Source: CAVRCT01 sp963719645
GTDB taxonomy: Bacteria > Pseudomonadota > Gammaproteobacteria > DSM-16500
NCBI GenBank assembly: GCA_963719645.1
Contig: CAVRCT010000007.1
Span: 496,001 to 560,000 of the forward strand
Reading direction: 5' to 3'
Length of the DNA stretch: 64,000 nucleotides
Shown: positions 14,275 to 22,522 of the stretch, piece by piece
Layout: every line of letters starts with the position of its first letter
How positions within the stretch are numbered: position 1 is the first letter of the stretch
Program-made: the position numbers and the translations under genes
The notes under the pieces: generated by a model
Seen by the model: the letters and a program-made list of their open reading frames with translations, nothing else
The model's database searches: none
Told to the model about the DNA's origin: nothing

Positions 14275-16653
14275 ATGAAAATCAGCGAACATTGGTTAAG
14301 AGAATGGGTTAATCCCGCATTAAATCGTGCTGATTTATGCGAACGGTTAACCATGTCAGGATTAGAAGTTGAAGCCGTCACGCCGGTTGCTGAACAATTT
14401 TCCGGTGTCGTCATTGGCAAGGTTTTGCGCGTTGAAAAACATCCTGAAGCCGATCGTTTACATGTCTGTGAAGTGGATACCGGCGGACCGGAGCCACTCA
14501 CGATCGTGTGCGGTGCTAAGAATGTTGTAGCAGGGATGAAAACGGCTGCTGCATTAGATGGCGCCGTGCTGAGCAAGAAAATAAAAATAAAAACCAGCAA
14601 ATTACGCGGCGTAATGTCGCATGGCATGTTGTGCTCTCCCGTTGAATTGGGTTTAGCTGAAACCAGCGATGGATTAATTGTGTTGCCAGACGATGCGCCC
14701 ATTGGCACAGCCGTTTGGGATTATTTTCAGTTGAGCGATTTTGTGATTGAAATTTCTATTACGCCTAATCGCGGCGATTGTTTAAGTGTGTTGGGTTTAG
14801 CGCATGAAATTTCTGCGCTCACTGAAACAAAAAGCATTATTCCCATCGTTGAAAAAATTCACCCAGAAAATACCGATCAATTGTCAGTGACGATTGCCGA
14901 GAAAAAAGAGTGTCCACGATATGTCGGACGTGTCATTCGCAATGTCACCGCCGATGCGACGACTCCCATGTGGTTGCAAGAACGTTTACGTCGCGGTGGA
15001 ATTCGTTGTATCAGCCCCGTGGTGGATGTGATGAATTATGTGATGCTGGAATTCGGTCAACCGATGCATGCATTTGACTTAGCAAAAATCAATGGCGGTA
15101 TTCAAGTACGGATGGCCAATGCGAGCGAACAATTAGAATTATTAGATGGCCAAACCGTGCAATTAACACCGCAGACATTGGTGATCGCAGATCAACAAAA
15201 ACCGTTAGCAATCGCAGGTGTGATGGGCGGCATGGAATCAGCAGTTACGTTGTTGACGAAAGACATTTTTCTCGAAAGCGCGTTTTTTCAACCCACGGCG
15301 ATTGCTCGAATGGGGCGCCACTACAATATAGGTTCTGAATCATCTTATCGATTTGAGCGAGGGATTGATCCCACCTTACAAGCAGAAGCCATTGAACGTG
15401 CGACTAAATTAATTTTAGCGATCGCAGGCGGCACACCTGGTCCTCTGGTGGATGTTGCTTACGCGGAACATTTACCACAGCCTAAGCAAATTGAAGTACG
15501 CAAAGCGCGAGTTGCAACTCTCTTAGGTATTCAATTAACCGACAGCGACATCGAAAAAATAATCCAGCGACTCGGTTTTCCCTGTGAAAAGACGTCATCC
15601 GGTTGGCGAGTCACCACACCGCCACGTCGTTCAGATTTAACCACTGAAGTTGATGTGATAGAAGAAATTATCCGACTGCACGGCTATGAAAAAATTCCCG
15701 TGCATTTTCCGCGAGCGACGATGCAAATCACACCGCGCAGCGAGAAAAAACTTTATTTACCCACCATTCGTAAGACACTCACGGATTTGGGTTATCGAGA
15801 AGTGATTACGTATAGTTTTATTGATAAAAAAAATCAGCAATTATTTGATCCAGAGAGACGCTACAAAGAATTATTGAATCCATTGACGGCTGAGATGTCA
15901 GTGATGCGCACCTCACTTTGGCCAGGCTTGGTCACCACATTGCTCTATAATCTCAATCGACAACAATCCCGAATCCGTATTTTTGAAAGCGGTTTACGTT
16001 TTATTTTTGCGGGCGATGAATTTCAGCAGCAACCTGTCCTCAGTGGATTGATCACGGGTCAGGTGATGCCTGAACAATGGGGTGAGAAATCCCGCGCAGT
16101 CGATTTTTTTGACTTAAAAGGCGATATTCAAAATTTAATCAGAAAAACGAAGTCCGCCCAAGAATTTGACTTTCAAGTCGGATCACATCCTGCCTTACAT
16201 CCTGGACAAACAGCAGACATTTATCGGCTCGGAGAAAAAGTGGGTGTCATTGGCGCATTGCATCCGGCCGTGCTAAAAGCCTTCGATTTGACTTATCCCG
16301 TCTTTGTTTTTGAAATTTTGTTAGATTCGCTTGAAATCGCTCAATTACCGCGCTACCAAGAGGTTTCCAAGTTCCCTGAGATACGGCGTGATATCGCAAT
16401 TTTAGTTGATCGCGCTGTACCAGCCAAGGCAATTTCGGATACAATAACAGAGGTAGCAGGAGATTTGTTGCAAAACGTTAATATATTTGACGTTTACCAA
16501 GGCAAAGGCGTTGCACCCGACCGTAAAAGTGTCGCTCTTGCATTAACCTTGCAGCATGTATCCCGCACATTGATTGAAGAAGAAGTTGCAAACTTAATGG
16601 ATCGCGTTTGTGTTGCACTTAAAGAAAGGTTTGCTGCTGAATTAAGGGGCTAA
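14275..16653 (+). CDS. pheT: Phenylalanyl-tRNA synthetase beta subunit
   Basis: A 792-residue subunit. The N-terminal EMAP/tRNA-binding domain (VVIGKVLRVEKHPEADRLHVC) is followed by the B3/B4 editing domain (VMNYVMLEFGQPMHAFDL), the B5 domain, the inactive synthetase-like core and the C-terminal ferredoxin-fold anticodon-binding domain (SKFPEIRRDIAILVD). Normal length (E. coli 795). Overlap-free spacing to pheS and ihfA (2 bp) indicates one operon. Confidence 0.97.
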   Translation: MKISEHWLREWVNPALNRADLCERLTMSGLEVEAVTPVAEQFSGVVIGKVLRVEKHPEADRLHVCEVDTGGPEPLTIVCGAKNVVAGMKTAAALDGAVLSKKIKIKTSKLRGVMSHGMLCSPVELGLAETSDGLIVLPDDAPIGTAVWDYFQLSDFVIEISITPNRGDCLSVLGLAHEISALTETKSIIPIVEKIHPENTDQLSVTIAEKKECPRYVGRVIRNVTADATTPMWLQERLRRGGIRCISPVVDVMNYVMLEFGQPMHAFDLAKINGGIQVRMANASEQLELLDGQTVQLTPQTLVIADQQKPLAIAGVMGGMESAVTLLTKDIFLESAFFQPTAIARMGRHYNIGSESSYRFERGIDPTLQAEAIERATKLILAIAGGTPGPLVDVAYAEHLPQPKQIEVRKARVATLLGIQLTDSDIEKIIQRLGFPCEKTSSGWRVTTPPRRSDLTTEVDVIEEIIRLHGYEKIPVHFPRATMQITPRSEKKLYLPTIRKTLTDLGYREVITYSFIDKKNQQLFDPERRYKELLNPLTAEMSVMRTSLWPGLVTTLLYNLNRQQSRIRIFESGLRFIFAGDEFQQQPVLSGLITGQVMPEQWGEKSRAVDFFDLKGDIQNLIRKTKSAQEFDFQVGSHPALHPGQTADIYRLGEKVGVIGALHPAVLKAFDLTYPVFVFEILLDSLEIAQLPRYQEVSKFPEIRRDIAILVDRAVPAKAISDTITEVAGDLLQNVNIFDVYQGKGVAPDRKSVALALTLQHVSRTLIEEEVANLMDRVCVALKERFAAELRG

Positions 16654-16655
16654 TC

Positions 16656-16988
16656 ATGGCACTGACAAAAGCAGATATATCGGAACACTTATTCGCAGGG
16701 ATAGGTATTACAAAGCGTGAATCAAAAGAAATCGTTGAATCTTTTTTTCAACGGGTTTGTGTAGCGCTTGAAGCCGGGCAACAAGTCAAGCTTTCAGGGT
16801 TTGGCAACTTTGAATTACACGATAAAAATGAGCGGCCAGGACGTAATCCGAAAACAGGCGAGTCCATTCCTGTTTCAGCCCGCCGCGTCGTGACATTCCG
16901 TAGCGGTCAAAAGCTGAGAGCACGCGTTGAGGTATACACAGGGAATGAAGTCCAAAACACTCAGCCTATTCAGGAATCTGAAACGTAA
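16656..16988 (+). CDS. ihfA: Integration host factor alpha subunit
   Basis: A 110-residue member of the HU/IHF family. It has the family arm GRNPKTGESIPVSARRVVTF containing the Pro that intercalates in DNA, and MALTKADISEHLF at the start. IHF is a heterodimer with IhfB; the ihfB gene is not in its usual place after rpsA in this window. The C-terminal tail (EVYTGNEVQNTQ...) is about 10 residues longer than in E. coli and overlaps the next gene by 44 bp. Confidence 0.95.
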   Translation: MALTKADISEHLFAGIGITKRESKEIVESFFQRVCVALEAGQQVKLSGFGNFELHDKNERPGRNPKTGESIPVSARRVVTFRSGQKLRARVEVYTGNEVQNTQPIQESET

Positions 16989-17355
16989 ACAAGCCCAAGG
17001 GCAAACGTTACCAGCCATTCCAGAGAAGCGCTATTTCACGATCGGTGAAGTGGCGCGTTTGTGTTGCGTGAAAGCGCATGTCTTGCGTTATTGGGAACAA
17101 GAATTTTACCAATTGAAACCCAATAAGCGTCGCGGCAATCGCCGCTACTATCAATATGAAGATGTTATTTTAGTCCGCAAAATCCGCAAACTTCTCTATG
17201 AAGATGCATTTACCATCGAAGGTGCGCGTGGCCAGATGCAAACAAATCCTGCTGAAGCTGCAAAATCCGAAAAAACTGACGACCAAATGAAGAAATTGAT
17301 TGCAGACTTAGAGGGAATTTTGCAACAATTGAGACCCCAAGAAATCGTAGGGTAA
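16945..17355 (+). CDS. MerR-family regulator
   Basis: A 136-residue protein starting at ATG 16945 inside the end of ihfA. The MerR-type winged helix is clear: KRYFTIGEVARLCCVKAHVL, then RYWEQEFYQLKPNKRRGNRRYY and EDVILVRKIRKLLYEDAFTIEGAR, followed by a short coiled coil (KKLIADLEGILQQL). It lacks the cysteine-rich metal-binding tail of MerR proper. A MerR protein after ihfA is conserved in many gammaproteobacteria, but its targets are not known to me. tRNA-Pro follows 24 bp later. Confidence 0.88.
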   Translation: MKSKTLSLFRNLKRKQAQGQTLPAIPEKRYFTIGEVARLCCVKAHVLRYWEQEFYQLKPNKRRGNRRYYQYEDVILVRKIRKLLYEDAFTIEGARGQMQTNPAEAAKSEKTDDQMKKLIADLEGILQQLRPQEIVG

Positions 17356-17378
17356 TTCGAGTCAAAAATATTTAAAGA

Positions 17379-17456
<78 letters not shown>

Positions 17457-17473
17457 ATATCAAGGATGATATC

Positions 17474-19168
17474 GTGGAAAAAATTTGGCTTAAAAGTTAT
17501 CCAAAAAACATTCCCGCAGAAATTAATCCAGATGACTATCGTTCTCTTGCTGATTTATTTGATCAATGTTTTGATCGTTACAAAAACTTACCTGCGTTTG
17601 CTAATTTAGGTACAACACTCACCTTTCAAAACATCAATGATTATTCGACAGCGGTAGCCGCTTATTTTCAGCATCAATTAAATTTAAAAAAAGGCGATCG
17701 TGTCGCGATCATGTTACCCAACGTGTTGCAATATCCGATTGTGATGTTTGGCGCATTGCGGGCAGGGTTGGTTGTCGTGAATGTGAATCCATTGTATACC
17801 CCGCCTGAATTAATTCATCAATTGCAGGATGCGGAAGCCAGTACCATTATCGTTCTGGCAAACTTTGCAGAGACGGTGCAACAAGCGATAGAGGATAGCC
17901 GTTTAAAAAATATCAATGTGATTGTGACGCAGATGGGCGATTTATTTCCGCCGCTGAAAGCGCTTCTGATCAACGGTTATTTAAAATGGATTGCCAAACG
18001 AATACCCCAGTATAACATTCCAAATGCGATTTCTTTTAAACAAGTGATTGCGCAAGGAAAAAAATTACATTTCAATCCCGTGCCGCTGGCGCATCAAGAT
18101 ATTGCATTTCTGCAATATACCGGTGGCACAACCGGTATTTCAAAAGGTGCGATGCTCACACACAGAAATATTATTGCTAACATTATGCAAGCGAATGCAT
18201 GGTTTGCGCCCCGATTCGAGCATGGCAAAGAAATTATTATCACGGCGCTGCCGCTCTATCATATTTTTTCGTTGACCGCGAATTGCTTATTTATTTTTTC
18301 CTTAGGCGGATTGAATGTATTAATTACCAATCCGCGCGATACCAAAAAATTAATTTCAGAAATGGCGCGTTATCGATTTTCAGTGTTGACCGGTGTGAAT
18401 ACGCTGTTCAATGCGCTCATCAAGCGCCCTGAATTTAGTCAGCTGAATTTTAGCGGGTTGAAAGTCAGTCTTGGGGGTGGCATGGCTGTGCAGCGCGCAG
18501 TTGCGGATAAATGGCAGAAAGTCACCGGTCTGCCGATTAACGAAGGGTATGGTTTAACAGAAGCATCGCCTTGTGTTGCGATAAATTTGTATAATCTCAC
18601 AGAATACACAGGCACGGTTGGCTTACCGGTTTCTTCCACGGATGCTATTATTTTGAATGATGAAGGCAATGAAGTGGCATTAGGGGAGCCGGGTGAGCTG
18701 GCTATCAAAGGCCCGCAAGTCATGTATGGCTATTGGCGCAATCCGTCAGAAACTCAAAAAGTGTTTACCAAAGACGGTTGGTTGCTGACCGGTGACATTG
18801 CGTCAATCGATGCAAAAGGGTTTGTGCAAATTCGTGAACGCAAAAAAGATATGATTGTGGTATCGGGTTTTAACGTCTATCCCAATGAAGTAGAAGATAT
18901 TTTGGCGCGATTACACGGCATTCGTGAAGTCGCTGTGATTGGTGTGTCAGACGACAACTCAGGCGAGGCAGTGAAAGCATTTATTGTCAAAGATGATCCT
19001 AACTTAATGGCAGCAGATGTGATAGCATACTGTCACAAAAATTTAACCGGTTACAAAGTGCCAAAAACCATCGAATTTGTTGATGACTTACCAAAATCGA
19101 ATGTCGGCAAAATTTTACGTCGAGCATTGCGAGATAGAATGATGCAAGGTGAGAAATTGTTGTCTTAA
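17474..19168 (+). CDS. fadD: Long-chain-fatty-acid--CoA ligase
   Basis: A 564-residue AMP-forming acyl-CoA synthetase that activates imported fatty acids at the inner membrane. The start is GTG 17474 (MEKIWLKSYPKNIPAEINPD), which aligns with the E. coli N-terminus; an AAGGA lies upstream. The AMP-binding P-loop is YTGGTTGISKGAMLTH at about residue 215, followed by GYGLTEASP and the FACS motif region GWLLTGDIASID with the catalytic lysine near the end (KSNVGKILRR). Fatty-acid use fits an intracellular lifestyle (inference). The next gene starts 11 bp later. Confidence 0.94.
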   Translation: MEKIWLKSYPKNIPAEINPDDYRSLADLFDQCFDRYKNLPAFANLGTTLTFQNINDYSTAVAAYFQHQLNLKKGDRVAIMLPNVLQYPIVMFGALRAGLVVVNVNPLYTPPELIHQLQDAEASTIIVLANFAETVQQAIEDSRLKNINVIVTQMGDLFPPLKALLINGYLKWIAKRIPQYNIPNAISFKQVIAQGKKLHFNPVPLAHQDIAFLQYTGGTTGISKGAMLTHRNIIANIMQANAWFAPRFEHGKEIIITALPLYHIFSLTANCLFIFSLGGLNVLITNPRDTKKLISEMARYRFSVLTGVNTLFNALIKRPEFSQLNFSGLKVSLGGGMAVQRAVADKWQKVTGLPINEGYGLTEASPCVAINLYNLTEYTGTVGLPVSSTDAIILNDEGNEVALGEPGELAIKGPQVMYGYWRNPSETQKVFTKDGWLLTGDIASIDAKGFVQIRERKKDMIVVSGFNVYPNEVEDILARLHGIREVAVIGVSDDNSGEAVKAFIVKDDPNLMAADVIAYCHKNLTGYKVPKTIEFVDDLPKSNVGKILRRALRDRMMQGEKLLS

Positions 19169-19179
19169 GAGAGGTGTGT

Positions 19180-20775
19180 TTGAAATTTTTTGCAACAACA
19201 CCCAAAGGATTGGAATTATTACTTGTCGAGGAATTACGTCAATTAGGTGCAACCGATGCGGCTGAAAAGTTAGCAGGCGTTGCTTTCAGTGGTGATTTAG
19301 CATTGGCTTACAAAGCGTGTCTCTGGTCGCGCTTAGCCAATCGTATTTTACTGCAATTAGCCGAATTTCCAGCAAACACTCCCGAAGAATTATACGCAGG
19401 CGTGCAACACATTGCTTGGGATGAGCATCTTGAACCACATGGCACGTTAAATATTAATTTTGCCTCCGTGCAATCAGAAATTAATCATACATTATTTGGT
19501 GCGCAAAAAGTTAAAGATGCGATTGTCGATCAGCTTCGAGAGAAATATCAAGAACGTCCTTCGATTACGCGTGCACAACCCGATCTCGTGTTGCATGTTT
19601 ATTTACATCGTAATACTGCAAGTCTTAGCATTGATTTGGCGGGAGAAAGTTTACATAGACGCGGATACCGCTTAGAGCAAACACTCGCACCCTTAAAAGA
19701 AAATTTAGCAGCGGCATTGTTGCTGCGTGCTAATTGGCCGAGTATTGCGGCAAACGGCGGCAGTTTAGTGGATCCCATGTGTGGCTCTGGTACGTTGCTG
19801 ATTGAAGCAGCTATGATAGCGGGTGATGTTGCGCCGGGTTTGATGCGGGATTATTTTGGTTTTTTATATTGGAAAAAACATGATGCAGCGCTTTGGCAAC
19901 AATTGCATGACGAAGCGATGCTGCGTTGCGAACAAGGCAGAAAAAAAATTCCCACTCTCATCGGTTACGATGAAGATCCGCATGCGATTAAAATTGCGCT
20001 TGCCAATCTAGAGCGCGCAAATTTGCACGACATTCTCCGTGTTGAGCAATGCGAATTATCACAGTTAACTAAACCCACTGTGCCAACGGGTTTAGTCATC
20101 GCCAATCCACCTTACGGTGAGCGTCTCGGTGAATTAGCTGAATTAAAAAAATTGTATGCGTTATTAGGCGATCAATTAAAGCAGCATTTTGTCGAATGGG
20201 AAGCTGCTGTGTTTACCGGTAATCCAGAGCTAGGCAAAAACATGGGAATACGTTCTCACCATCAGTATGCATTATTCAATGGCAGTCTCCCTTGCCAATT
20301 ATTATTATTTCATGTGACCGCTGATAAATTTGTTGATCGCAGTCCAGCAGCCAATAATGAACGACGAATTCGTCGCGCGGAACGGGTGACGACAGAAGAG
20401 GAAAGGATAGCGACTCAAGCCTTTGTGAATCGAGTGCAAAAACGCTTGAAACATATCCGTCGTTGGGCGAAGCAGCAACAATTTCAATTTTATCGGATTT
20501 ACGATGCGGATTTACCTGAATTTGCTGTGTCAGTGGATCTCTATGAAGAATACGCATTGATCCGGCCGCACCACATTCCTCAATCGGCCAATGTAGCAAG
20601 AGCAAAACAGCGTTTTAGAAAATATTCTTGCCATGTTGCCAACTGCATTGCAGATCCAGCCAGCATATTTTTTATCAAGAATTTACAGATTACGCGCGTT
20701 TTCCAGAAGGGTTTCCGGGTAGTCATGTCGAGCTACATATTTATCCATTTAAAAAATCTTAAGAAATTGCGGTGA
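19180..20775 (+). CDS. rlmL: 23S rRNA m2G2445 methyltransferase RlmL, truncated (RlmK half lost)
   Basis: The first about 460 residues match the RlmL half of RlmKL: a THUMP domain (residues 60-160), the SAM motif DPMCGSGTLLIEAAMIAG, and the catalytic NPPYGERL. TTG 19180 is favoured over GTG 19174 because AGAGG lies 5 bp upstream. The fusion linker (RRWAKQQQFQFYRIYDADLPEFAVSVDLYEEYA) is present, but after AKQRFR at about 20615 the family reading (ILAMLPTALQI) moves to another frame, and the RlmK domain of about 230 residues is missing. The last 50 residues are out-of-frame sequence. The RlmL activity may survive; RlmK (m7G2069) is gone from this locus. Confidence 0.85.
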   Translation: MKFFATTPKGLELLLVEELRQLGATDAAEKLAGVAFSGDLALAYKACLWSRLANRILLQLAEFPANTPEELYAGVQHIAWDEHLEPHGTLNINFASVQSEINHTLFGAQKVKDAIVDQLREKYQERPSITRAQPDLVLHVYLHRNTASLSIDLAGESLHRRGYRLEQTLAPLKENLAAALLLRANWPSIAANGGSLVDPMCGSGTLLIEAAMIAGDVAPGLMRDYFGFLYWKKHDAALWQQLHDEAMLRCEQGRKKIPTLIGYDEDPHAIKIALANLERANLHDILRVEQCELSQLTKPTVPTGLVIANPPYGERLGELAELKKLYALLGDQLKQHFVEWEAAVFTGNPELGKNMGIRSHHQYALFNGSLPCQLLLFHVTADKFVDRSPAANNERRIRRAERVTTEEERIATQAFVNRVQKRLKHIRRWAKQQQFQFYRIYDADLPEFAVSVDLYEEYALIRPHHIPQSANVARAKQRFRKYSCHVANCIADPASIFFIKNLQITRVFQKGFRVVMSSYIFIHLKNLKKLR

Positions 20776-20806
20776 TAATACACTTTAATTTCTAAGTGAG
20801 GTACAT

Positions 20807-21940
20807 ATGACGAGTTCAACAAATCCAACCATTAATCAACCCGCTGTCATGATTGAAGAGAGTGCTGATGTTGCTTATGTCAGCGATGTGCCATTGCTTG
20901 TCGAGCGCGATGCAAAAGGCTTACCGCTAGTCAAAGTCGATTTTACAATTGCGGCGGCAAGAGTTCCGATGAAATCCAATTCTGCTGAAGCCACTAAAAC
21001 GTCATGTCCTGATGAAGTCAAGGTAACGTCTACTGAAGCAGGGGCGGCAGTCTTAGCAAGCCTGGTAAGAACAAATCAAAAAATAAATGGCAAATATTTT
21101 ATTTATACCCAGCGTGCCAAGGAATTATTAGATATTTTGAATGCGAGCGATTCTTCACTCACGGATGAATGGACTCAAAAAAATAGTATTTTTTTTGCAG
21201 ACTTAAGCAAAGAACAAAAAGCAGAGAAATCCTATTTAGAAAAAGAGTATGACTTAGTGTTGGTAGATTCAAAGGATAAGCGTCTTTGCCAACAGGTTTC
21301 AAGCTTTCAAGTGACCACGTTACCTTCTTTTCGGCAATTGCATGACCAAGTGACGATTGATAAAACGAAAACACGATATGAAGAAGCGCAATTTACTTGG
21401 CGAGCTGCTTCATCTGATATTTTTATTTATGCGTTAAAAGATAAAAAAACGCAAGAGATTCGCGGAACGTTCACCTTAAACATGCATCGGGGCACTGATC
21501 TAGAGGGATCTGATAGATGGGGTTATTTATCGGATTTGTTTATTCCAGCCGATAAAGTCGGTGATGGAAAATTTGTGACGCAATTTATCGCGGATGTCTT
21601 TGCTGATATTCATCAAAAATTTCCACAGATTAAAACCTTAATCGTGATGGCGGCAACAAATGATCCTACTAAACCCATTTTACGTTGTTTCAATTATGCT
21701 AAAAATGTAGGTTTATTAGAGCTCTATACGCGAAAAAAACAAGAAGAGTTAGGTATAGTGATACAAATGAGTTATAAACCAGAACATATCGGTAAAATGC
21801 ATTTATCAAAAATATCACCTAGTTATCGAAAATCATTATCATTTTTAGCAGAAATGGATCGCCGAGAGCTGTCTGCAAAAGTAGATGTGTCTGCAACAGA
21901 AACACCGCGTCTTGGAGTGAAACTGAGCCGCGATAACTAA
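20807..21940 (+). CDS. Unknown protein with a GNAT-like C-terminal half
   Basis: A 377-residue protein starting at ATG 20807 behind GTGAGG. The N-terminal 80 residues are low complexity. Residues about 185-315 recall a GNAT acetyltransferase fold: IRGTFTLNMHRG, WGYLSDLFIPADKVGDGKFV, then IKTLIVMAATNDPTKPILRC and FNYAKNVGLLELY, matching the order of beta4, the loop to helix 3 and the C-terminal strand. The classic R/Q-x-x-G-x-G/A acetyl-CoA loop is not clear (KVGDGK stands in its place). No signal peptide or membrane segment. Isolated between a decayed gene end and repeats, it could be an acquired effector or an orphan acyltransferase. Confidence 0.65.
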   Translation: MTSSTNPTINQPAVMIEESADVAYVSDVPLLVERDAKGLPLVKVDFTIAAARVPMKSNSAEATKTSCPDEVKVTSTEAGAAVLASLVRTNQKINGKYFIYTQRAKELLDILNASDSSLTDEWTQKNSIFFADLSKEQKAEKSYLEKEYDLVLVDSKDKRLCQQVSSFQVTTLPSFRQLHDQVTIDKTKTRYEEAQFTWRAASSDIFIYALKDKKTQEIRGTFTLNMHRGTDLEGSDRWGYLSDLFIPADKVGDGKFVTQFIADVFADIHQKFPQIKTLIVMAATNDPTKPILRCFNYAKNVGLLELYTRKKQEELGIVIQMSYKPEHIGKMHLSKISPSYRKSLSFLAEMDRRELSAKVDVSATETPRLGVKLSRDN

Positions 21941-21962
21941 AGTATATCTTTATACATAACGT

Positions 21963-22201
21963 TTGCTTAGAACGCCTTCCCCGCAGGGGGAAGGTGGCCG
22001 ACAGGCCGGATGGGGGGGTAAAAAAACGCAAGAAATCTTAGTAAAGAAATGATAAAAGCAGTAAGAGAGCTATGGTTGAAAGTATTATTTTGATCCCCCC
22101 ATCCGGCCTGTCGGCCACCTTCCCCCTGTAGGTGAAGGCTTTCTAAGCAAAATTTCCTTAACTTGACGGCTATGCCCTGCGGGGAAGGCGTTCTAAGCAA
22201 T
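21963..22201. repeat. F-family inverted repeat element
   Basis: TTGCTTAGAACGCCTTCCCC (21963) and the next about 35 bp, including GGCCGACAGGCCGGATGGGG, are inverted at 22094-22150 around an AT-rich centre of about 75 bp. A third, partial inverse copy of the outer end lies at 22176-22201. No coding sequence inside. Confidence 0.85.
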
Positions 22202-22259
22202 ATTTTTATGATGTATAAGGCCTGTGAAAAAAAGGGTGAGGGAGCAACAGTATTAACTT

Positions 22260-22467
22260 AAGAACTGTCATCCCGGAATTTACTGGCGCTTAATGAGCGC
22301 TTTTTGCGAATTTAGCGCCAGTTAATGTCCGGGATCTATTTTGCTTAAAGCACGGGAGTTAAAAAGCAGGAGGGGGAGTAAATTGAAGATGGATCAAGGA
22401 ATTAAGTAGCTCTTAACGAGCGCCTTTTGCTCGTTTAGAGCTACTAAATTCCGGGGTGACAGTTCTT
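22260..22467. repeat. D-family composite MITE-like element with 23-bp terminal inverted repeats
   Basis: AAGAACTGTCATCCCGGAAT at the left and its inverse at the right form 23-bp terminal inverted repeats with one mismatch. Inside are two hairpins, one with arms ACTGGCGC/GCGCCAGT and one with arms AGTAGCTC/GAGCTACT, separated by about 55 bp that match the start region of the HigB gene at 2408-2463. Size 208 bp, no open frame. Confidence 0.85.
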
Positions 22468-22522
22468 AAACGAGTGCCACCGTCTCCTATGTTCTTTCCT
22501 AAGTAGCCCTTATTTCAAAAAT

